A stretch of 64,000 nucleotides of DNA from Brachynemurus nebulosus. Its lineage: Eukaryota > Arthropoda > Insecta > Neuroptera > Myrmeleontidae. Every line of letters starts with the position of its first letter. Within the stretch, counting starts at the first letter, position 1. The notes under the pieces were generated by a model, which saw only the letters and a list, made by a program, of their open reading frames with translations, was not told the DNA's origin and ran no database searches. Positions 56,873-64,000 of this stretch are shown one piece after another. A program made the translations under genes and the position numbers. The DNA is taken from the NCBI GenBank assembly GCA_035578155.1, contig JAPWDM010000016.1, forward strand, positions 2,718,501-2,782,500. The letters are read 5' to 3'.

Positions 56873-58029
56873 TGTTTGGAACATATTTTAATGATGTACA
56901 GGATAAACTTGAGGTGCTTTCGGAATATTGCATAAAAAATCACCTGACAGTAAATATAAGCAAATAGAAAATTGTAATTTTTCATAAATCACCAAAATTA
57001 AAAGAACATGGGAAATTTATGCTAAATAATGTGGAAATTGAAAAAGTTAAAACGTACACATATCTAGGCGTACCATTTTCTGCTTCGAGTAGTTTTAAAA
57101 ACAGTTGCGACCATTTTATTTCAAAAGCACGAATAGCAGCGGGAAAATCAAAATCGATACTGTCAATCTCAAAATCAAACTGTTGGGAAACCAAGAAAAC
57201 CCTTTTCGACTCCATAGTTCGATCGACATTGCTGTATGCTTGTGAAATATGAGCGGTAGAATTTGTACAAGTACTGGAAAAAGTACAAACACAGTACTGG
57301 AAAAATCTACTACAATTATCAATGACGACACCTGATTATGTAGTGAGGTCGGAGGTGAACTGTCCACACTTGGCTACACTTATTTTAAAACGTATGTTGA
57401 TATGGTGGTGTCATTTGCTGAATATGACAGACGAGAGAATCCCGAAAGTATGCTATGCAAAACTAAAGGAACTATCTGATTACCCAACCTACAAAAACTC
57501 TAACTGGGTTGTATCTTTAAAACAAAAGTTGACTCAACTTGGTTACGAGGATTTGTGGGAAGCACAGGACATGTTCAAAACAAAAAGAATGCTGACCGAA
57601 ACTATTCAAAAATATGAAAACTCATTAAAAGACGCCGATCTAAACCGCTTGCATTAGTCTACTTATACCCCAATGTACAGACGCCTGATACATGAAGAAA
57701 ATGGGAATAACTATCTTTACCTCAAGGCTAATTTTTCCAAAATAAGATTAGTTAGTCAGTTACGAATGTCAAATAAAATATGTACAAAAATTTTCGTCAA
57801 AGGCTGTAAACTGACTCTGAAACATGAAGAAATTTGTCAACAGTGTAACGAAGTTAACGATCTTACGCACTTTCTTTTCAAATGTAAAAAGTATACTTTG
57901 AAAAGGCAAATGTACTTGAATAAGCATATCAGTGCTGGAGGTGATCCCATGACGGCGTTATTCACCATAAGAGGGCTGGAGCAGCTGAACGACGTATTTT
58001 TATATGCGATAGGGGCTCTTGAGCACTGA
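56873..58029 (+). pseudogene. Non-LTR retrotransposon ORF2 3' end (RT C-terminus and zinc motif)
   Basis: Frames interrupted by stops at 56966, ~57251 and 57655 read KTYTYLGVPFSASSSFKNSC, KKTLFDSIVRSTLLYACEI, SEVNCPHLATLILKRMLIWW and finally CQQCNEVNDLTHFLFKCKK. The YLGVPFS, RSTLLYACEIWA and C-x2-C-x8-H-x4-C pattern is the post-RT region of apurinic-endonuclease-type LINEs (Jockey/I/R1 group). The 5' part is missing, as usual for a truncated insertion. It ends 290 bp before an (ATT)n tract that may be its tail. Confidence 0.75.
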
Positions 58030-58310
58030 GCTAGTATTTACCACTTAATGTGTCACAATCACTAACAATGCTCTGTTCAAAACTTTCATTATATTTTGAT
58101 CAATCATGTAGCAGTAGATAGTCTTTCTTGTTTTTATTGTTAACGCTACTGGTCTGTTGTTGATTTGTTTGTTAATAAGATTATTATAATAAATTATTAT
58201 ACTTGTTACTGTATATTATGTATGTTTCTGTTTATTATAATTTTTGTTATTTGTTGTTACTTATAAATGTTAAATGACCTTCCCTGGTGTAAAAGATTTT
58301 CTTAAGCAAT

Positions 58311-58334
58311 AACAATCATTATTATTATTATTAT
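58311..58334. repeat. (ATT)n tract, junction of two LINEs
   Basis: About seven ATT units between the LINE fragment on the plus strand and the 3' end of Dong copy 1 on the minus strand (TAA repeats as read on the minus strand). Dong-type elements are known to insert in TAA repeats. Confidence 0.85.
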
Positions 58335-58545
58335 AGACTTTTACGCCAACCTGGCGCTCACTACTCAGTAGGACAGTACTGGGTAACATTCACCTATACC
58401 TGCATTATGCAAGGTATTAGGCTCTGTGGAAGGGTAATGTGCCAAACCAATCCGTAAAAGTACCGTAGTACATTCACGGACGGGTTTGTCACATCACTCC
58501 TTATATTGTTGTTGTTGTTGTTGCTTGAAACGAGGTGTTATGCGT

Positions 58546-59685
58546 CTATTTTGGTGTATACTGGTTCGTACGACGAGACTTTTGTGGGAGCGTAGATGTT
58601 GGCTCAATGACAGAGGGCTGTGAAAACCTAGTTCGTTTTCGTGTCCTCAGATGGTAGGTAGGAGTAGGGACAGAGGGAAGGGAAAGGACTGTTTGTGTTT
58701 GTGTGTGTGTTTGTGTATGTGTGTGGATGTGTCTTTCTATTTTACGTTTCTTGGTGTAGATGTTTTCTGGTTCATCAAATTGCTCATTAAGATCGGGTGT
58801 TCCTGGAACTGCGCGTTTAGATGGTACAGAGGTTGACGGACCTTGTGTGTTATTGAATTGAGGAGGATTGTGCACCAGAGCGGTAACAGTGACAGTGCGG
58901 CAGTTGTTCGATCCCCCCTCTCCATCAGACGAATCTGGATCTGTATGTGTGTTAAGTGTTTGTCTTTCAGTGTTAGTGTATTGTGTGTTTATGTATGTGT
59001 GTTGTGTGTCAGTAGGATGAGTGTCAGTGTATTGTTCGCTCACTGTAGATCGCTCAGATGGAGTAGAAGCAGGTCTTGTGCTTTCACATATCGCAGTCGG
59101 ATTCGTATTACTGAGGAACTTCCGTACTATACGACACGTGTTTATGATCACTGCCTTTTGCATAGTGACATATGTGTATTTTGGGAGACCCAAGAGGCTC
59201 AAACTATTATGTAGTGTGTGTGGAATGACCCCGGTGGCACTGAGCACTATTGGAACGATGTGGACATGTTCCATTCGCCATTGTTGTTTTATTTCGGCTG
59301 CGAGGTCAGTGTATTTATCCAATTTAACTGCGTGTGTTTTTTGTAAGTTGTGTGTATTTGGAACCGCAATATCGATCAGATAGGTTGTCTTAGTGTTTTT
59401 CATTACGAAGGTGATATCTGGTCGATTATGATTTATGGTCTTATCTGTAATAATCGACCGATCCCAGTAAAGTCTACAGGAGTCATTCTCCGCTACTACT
59501 TTTGGTGTGAGCTTGTAGTAAGGTGTTTTATCGGTTATAAGGTGGTGCTTGACCGCTAGTTTCTGGTATATGATTTTGGCAACCTGGTCGTGACGGTGTT
59601 TGTATTCGGATTGAGCGAGCTGAGTACAGGCAGCTGTGATGTGTTGGATCGTTTCAGGTTTGGAATGGCATCTCCGGCATTGCAT
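58546..59685 (-). pseudogene. Dong/R4-like zinc knuckle and restriction-like endonuclease fragment (copy 1)
   Basis: 379 codons: CRRCHSKPETIQHITAAC (CCHC), NRPDITFVMKNTKTTYLID (PD...D core) and KLDKYTDLAAEIKQQW, the restriction-like endonuclease of the R2/R4/Dong group. A long Thr/His-rich tail follows. It is in a different frame from the RT fragment, so copy 1 is inactive. Confidence 0.85.
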
Positions 59686-60802
59686 TGTGTAAGTGTGATG
59701 TGTGTGTTTTGGTGTAAAAGTAATCTCGCAAGTTATGAACCTGTTTATTATGTGTGTTCCTTATGTCTATAAGACCTCGACCCCCTTCGGCTCTTGGCAG
59801 CGTCAATCGTTCTATCGCTGCTTTGGGATGATGAATTCTGTATTTGGTCATAAGAACGCGGGTCTTGATCTCGATGTTTGTCAAGTCCGTAGGCGTCCAT
59901 TTGATTACCCCAAATGAGTACGTTAGCACCGGAACTGCGTAGGTGTTAATTGCTTTGATGGTTTTTTTTCCATCAAGGTGGGTGTTCAGTAATCTCCGTA
60001 CACGCGTTAGGTATTGCTGCATCAGATGTTGTTTTATAGCGCTGTGATCTATATGTTCGTCCTGATTGAATCCGAGATACCGGTACGACTCTCCCTCGTC
60101 CATGGGCTGCATAACAGACTCTGGTTCGAGTTCGAATGCGACCGTATCTCGTTTTCCTCCAGAACGACATTGTGTCCGACATTTATCGATTCCGAACTCC
60201 ATACAGAGGTCTCGCGAAACTTCGTTGGAAAGTCCCAGCAGCTGCTGTAATTGATGTTTAGTAGCTGCATAGATCTTAATATCATCCATATACATCAGAT
60301 GTGAAATGATATGGCGTAAATTCGTTTGCGTACCTACATTGTAACCGTATTTGGTTTCATTTAACAGACGAGAAAGTGGATTCATTGCGGGACAAAACCA
60401 TAATGGACTCAATGAGTCGCCTTGGAATATGCCGCGTCTTACTTGAATAAGGTCGCTTGTTGTTCTTTCATTACCAATACTCAAATGTAAGGTCGTTCGC
60501 CAGTCGGACATGACCGTTCCAAGGAAGTTCACGATACTTGGGTGTATTTTGTACAGCTCCAATACTCTCCGTAACCAGGAGTGCGGGACCGAATCAAATG
60601 CTTTTTTGTAATCAATAAACGCTGTGTACAGATTACGTTTTGCTTGTTCCAGTACTACGGAGTCAATCAGAAGCTGCTCTTTGCAACCTTGTGACCTCTT
60701 TCGACATCCCTTTTGTTCTTCTGTCAGTATGGTGTTAATCTGACAATGCTCATTGATCTTTTCTGCCAGACAGGACGTCAAAATCTTATACATTGTAGGC
60801 AA
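59654..60802 (-). pseudogene. Dong/R4-like reverse transcriptase fragment (copy 1)
   Basis: 382 codons: FIDYKKAFDSVPHSWLRRVL (RT motif A), GIFQGDSLSPLWFCPAMNPL (motif B), HLMYMDDIKIYAATK (motif C with catalytic Asp pair) and KTIKAINTYAVPVLTYSFGV (thumb). The reading frame leaves homology after THTSHLHN because of the internal deletion. Confidence 0.88.
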
Positions 60803-60810
60803 GCAGGTGA

Positions 60811-60820
60811 TTATTATTAT
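60811..60820. repeat. Short (ATT)n junction between the tandem Dong copies
   Basis: TTATTATTAT separates the truncated 5' edge of copy 1 from the 3' end of copy 2. Confidence 0.8.
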
Positions 60821-61020
60821 AGACTTTTACGCCAACCTGGCGCTCACTACTCAGTAGGACAGTACTGGGTAACATTCACCTATACCGGCATTATGCAAGG
60901 TATTAGGCTCTGTGGAAGGGTAATGTGCCAAACCAATCCGTAAAAGTACATTCACGGACGGGTCTGTCACATCACTCCCTATATTGTTGTTATTGCTACT
61001 TGAAACAAGGTGTTATTCGT

Positions 61021-63976
61021 CTATTTTGGCGTACACTGGGTCGTACGGCGAGACTTTTGTGGGAGCGTAGATGTTGGCTCAATGACAGAGGGCTGTGAAA
61101 GCCTAGTTCGTTTTCGTGTCCTCAGATGGTAGGTAGGAGTAGGGACAGAGGGAAGGGAAAGGACTGTTTGTGTTTGTGTTTGTGTATGTGTGTGGATGTG
61201 TCTTTCTATTTTACGTTTCTTGGTGTAGATGTTTTCTGGTTCATCAAATTGCTCATTAAGATCGGGTGTTCCTGGAACTGCGCGTTTAGATGGTACAGAG
61301 GTTGACGGACCTTGTGTGTTATTGAATTGGGGAGGATTGTGCACCAGAGCGGTAACAGTGACAGTGCGGCAGTTGTTCGATCCCCCCTCTTCATCAGACG
61401 AATCGGGATCTGTATGTGTGTTAAGTGTTTGTCTTTCAGTGTTAGTGTATTGTGTGTTTATGTATGTGTGTTGTGTGTCAGTAGGATGAGTGTCAGTGTA
61501 TTGTTCGCTCACTGTAGATGGCTCAGATGGAGTAGAAGCAGGTCTTGTGCTTTCACATATCGCAGTCGGATTCGTATTACTGAGGAACTTCCGTACTATA
61601 CGACACGTGTTTATGATCACTGCCTTTTGCATAGTGACATATGTGTATTTTGGGAGACCCAAGAGGCTCAAACTATTATGTAGTGTGTGTGGAATGACCC
61701 CGGTGGCACTGAGCACTATTGGAACGATGTGGACATGTTCCATTCGCCATTGTTGTTTTATTTCGGCTGCGAGGTCAGTGTATTTATCCAATTTAACTGC
61801 GTGTGTTTTTTGTAAGTTGTGTGTATTTGGAACCGCAGTATCGATCAGATAGGTTGTCTTAGTGTTTTTCATTACGAAGGTGATATCTGGTCGATTATGA
61901 TTTATGGTCTTATCTGTAATAATCGACCGATCCCAGTAAAGTCTACAGGAGTCATTCTCCGCTACTACTTTTGGTGTGAGTTTGTAGTAAGGTGTTTTAT
62001 CGGTTATAAGGTGGTGCTTAACCGCTAGTTTCTGGTATATGATTTTGCCAACCTGGTCGTGACGGTGTTTGTATTCGGACTGAGCGAGCTGAGTACAGGC
62101 AGCTGTGATGTGTTGGATCGTTTCAGGTTTGGAATGGCATCTCCGGCATGAGTCAGATGTTATTGACGAGTCACGAAGTATGTATTTTGAGTAATTCTTT
62201 GTATGAATTACTTGATCTTGTATAGCTAGCATGAATCCTTCAGTCTCCGGGAAAAGACTTCCTTGACTCAACCAGGCGTGCGACGCTGCTTTGTCGACGT
62301 TACTCTGATTAAGATCATGTGGATGTCTCCCATGTAAAGGCTTCCGAATCCATTGCTGAATTTTGTCCTCCTTCGTGACCAAACGGCAAAAACTATCTGG
62401 CATTTCTGTGTGTGAGAGGTTTAATGGTGTGTATGCCTTGTCGGCTTGGATTATTACATTGTGTAAGTGTGATGTGTGTGTTTTGGTGTAAAAGTATTCT
62501 CGCAAGTTATGAACCTGTTTATTATGCGTGTTCCTTATGTCTATAAGACCTCGACCCCCTTCGGCTCTTGGCAGCGTCAATCGTTCTATCGCTGCTTTGG
62601 GATGATGAATTCTGTATTTGGTCATAAGGACGCGGGTCTTGATCTCGATGTTTGTCATGTCCGTAGGCGTCCATTTGATTACCCCAAATGAGTATGTTAG
62701 CACCGGAACTGCGTAGGTGTTAATTGCTTTGATGGTTTTTTTTCCATCAAGATGGGTGCTCAGTAATCTCCGTACACGCGTTAGGTATTGCTGCATCAGG
62801 TGTTGTTTTACAGCGCTGTGATCTATACGTTCGTCCTGATTGAATCCGAGATACCGGTACGACTCTCCCTCGTCCATGGGCTGCATAACAGACTCTGGTT
62901 CGAGTTCGAATGCGACCGCATCTCGTTTTCCTCCAGAACGACATTGTGTTCGACATTTATCGATTCCGAACTCCATACAGAGGTCTCGCGAAACCTCGTT
63001 GGAAAGTCCCAGCAGCTGCTGTAATTGATGTTTAGTAGCTGCATAGATCTTAATATCATCCATGTACATTAGATGTGAAATGGTATGGCGCGAATTCGTT
63101 TGCGTACCTACATTGTAACCGTATTTGGTTTCATTTAACAGGCGAGAAAGTGGATTCATTGCGAGACAAAACCATAATGGACTCAATGAGTCGCCTTGGA
63201 ATATGCCGCGTCTTACTTGAATAAGGTCGCTTGTTGTTTTTTCATTACCAATACTCATATGTAAGGTCGTTCGCCAGTCGGACATGATCGTTCCAAGGAA
63301 GTTCACGATACTTGGGTGTATTTTGTACAGCTCCAATACTCTCCGCAACCAGGAGTGCGGGACCGAATCAAATGCCTTTTTATAATCAATAAACGCTGTG
63401 TACAGGTTACGTTTTCTCCCTTTCGCTTGTTCCAGTACTACGGAGTCAATCAGAAGCTGCTCTTTGCAGCCTTGTGACCTCTTTCGACATCCCTTTTGTT
63501 CTTCTGTCAGTATGGTGTTAATCTGACAATGCTCATTGATCTTTTCTGCCAGACAGGACGTCAAAATCTTATACACTGTAGGCAAGCAGGTGATAGGCCT
63601 ATAATCCGCAGGATTTTTTGTATCACTGTTTTTAGATTTCATGTATGTGATACCCTGCGTTAGGAACTTCGGTGTCAGGTTTGGTGTTCTTATAAATAGT
63701 GTAAAGTGTTCAGCGAGATACTTGTGTGTTGATGTAAAGTGTTTGAGCCAGTAGTTTTGTATGTTGTCGATGCCAGGTGCTTTCCAGTTATGCGATCTCT
63801 GTAAAGCTCTGGAGACGTCCTCTGTAGTAATGTCCGTATAGGGCATCTCCGGAAGATGTTCGTTATTCCTGCACTCTGTATCGATCCAGCTGGCTTTGTC
63901 ATTATGGTTAATGGTGTTGGACCATATATTCGCCCAGAAACTATGGAGTGCGTTCTTCTCCGGTAGACCATTCTGT
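61021..63976 (-). CDS. Dong/R4-like ORF: RT plus restriction-like endonuclease, 5' incomplete
   Basis: From the first ATG at 63846 it gives 941 residues; the frame is open to a TGA near 63977, so the true start is probably further upstream with a frame break. Order: WKAPGIDNIQNYWLKHF (RT motif 0/1), ADYRPITCLPTVYKIL, FIDYKKAFDSVPHSW (A), GIFQGDSLSPLWFCLAMNPL (B), YMDDIKIYAAT (C), thumb, then CRRCHSKPETIQHITAAC at residue ~570, the endonuclease core RPDITF...YLID, and a ~250-residue Thr/Ser/His-rich, basic tail ending near PQKSRRTTQCTPK. The endonuclease nicks target DNA to prime reverse transcription. No internal stops, so it may be recently active. Confidence 0.88.
63690..63971 (-). pseudogene. 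Possible overlapping upstream segment of the Dong-like ORF
   Basis: An alternative minus-strand frame at the window edge, starting MVYRRRTHSIVSGRIY. It overlaps the accepted RT frame and shows no RT motif itself. It is listed only because the region upstream of 63976 must contain the N-terminal DNA-binding part of the element in some frame. Probably a shadow. Confidence 0.15.
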
Positions 63977-64000
63977 CAGTTACCGTGTTCGTTAGAGACT

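Larger units (their letters stand above)
58335..60810 (-). mobile_element. Dong/R4-like non-LTR retrotransposon, copy 1 (5'-truncated, internally deleted)
   Basis: It matches copy 2 from its 3' end (inverse of AGACTTTTACGCCAACCTGG) up to CAGGTGA at 60801-60810, where homology stops at an (ATT)n tract. Compared with copy 2 it lacks ~305 bp (the zinc-knuckle linker between RT and endonuclease) and 9 bp near 60632, and it has a frameshift between the two frames below. A 5' truncation is usual for target-primed reverse transcription. Confidence 0.88.
60820..64000 (-). mobile_element. Dong/R4-like non-LTR retrotransposon, copy 2 (extends past the window)
   Basis: The 3' UTR is at 60820-61020 and the long ORF at 61021-63976; the 5' part lies beyond 64000. 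The copies differ by scattered substitutions plus the copy-1 deletions. The Dong/R4 placement rests on the RT type, the CCHC knuckle, the C-terminal restriction-like endonuclease and the TAA-repeat junctions. Confidence 0.9.

Noticed and set aside
58651..62028. Plus-strand frames opposite the Dong-like ORFs
   Set aside because: Antisense shadows of the coding frames, present in both copies only because the copies are homologous.
58335..64000. Placement of the Dong-like elements in the R2 clade proper
   Set aside because: No 28S rDNA target is visible and the endonuclease and RT motif spacing look closer to R4/Dong; a phylogeny would settle it.

Overview
The window is eukaryotic, AT-rich and very repeat-dense. 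The organism is almost certainly an arthropod, most likely an insect. It holds spliced genes with GT-AG introns, a BEL/Pao LTR retrotransposon, Dong/R4-type non-LTR retrotransposons, PIF/Harbinger, hAT-like and Tc1/mariner-like elements, and many (TA)n arrays. There are no operons and no bacterial signals. The only host gene I recognise is an ALKBH7 homologue (Fe(II)/2-oxoglutarate dioxygenase) on the minus strand. Four of its exons lie at 10466-5450; its last exon is not found. Nearly everything else is mobile DNA, much of it nested.

Layout. 1-3.1 kb: a 2.6-kb element with ~0.76-kb terminal inverted repeats (TIRs) that still holds the last exons of a transposase-like gene. 3.7-4.9 kb: a MITE and a (TA)n array. 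5.4-10.5 kb: ALKBH7, whose intron 2 is filled by three MITEs. 10.7-17.5 kb: Harbinger-type elements (one with a MADF remnant, one with a transposase remnant), a tandem array and other repeats. 17.5-53.2 kb: one BEL/Pao element, about 6-7 kb without its inserts but spread over about 36 kb. Its 5' LTR is split by a 12-kb insert, its gag by a 4.2-kb insert and by a 10,970-bp palindrome, and its 3' LTR by two hAT-like elements. 53.2-56.8 kb: foldback and dispersed repeats. 56.9-58.3 kb: a decayed LINE 3' end. 58.3-64 kb: two head-to-tail Dong/R4-like retrotransposons on the minus strand, the second with a 941-residue open frame.

The most unusual object is the palindrome at 35093-46062. It is precisely inserted in the BEL gag region with a 6-bp target-site duplication (AACGAA) and AGT...ACT ends. 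Its two ~5.4-kb arms are almost identical and meet in a GCACC-AAA-GGTGC minisatellite. Each arm carries the same two genes: a 376-aa single-finger C2H2 acidic protein and a 170-aa protein of unknown family. Both genes have a compact TATA box plus TCAG initiator. The 6-bp duplication and AG/CT ends recall Polinton/Maverick elements, yet no polymerase B, integrase, ATPase or capsid gene is present. I read it as a possible snap-back (end-duplicated, deletion-type) derivative of a Polinton-like or virus-like DNA element. That lineage assignment is inference.
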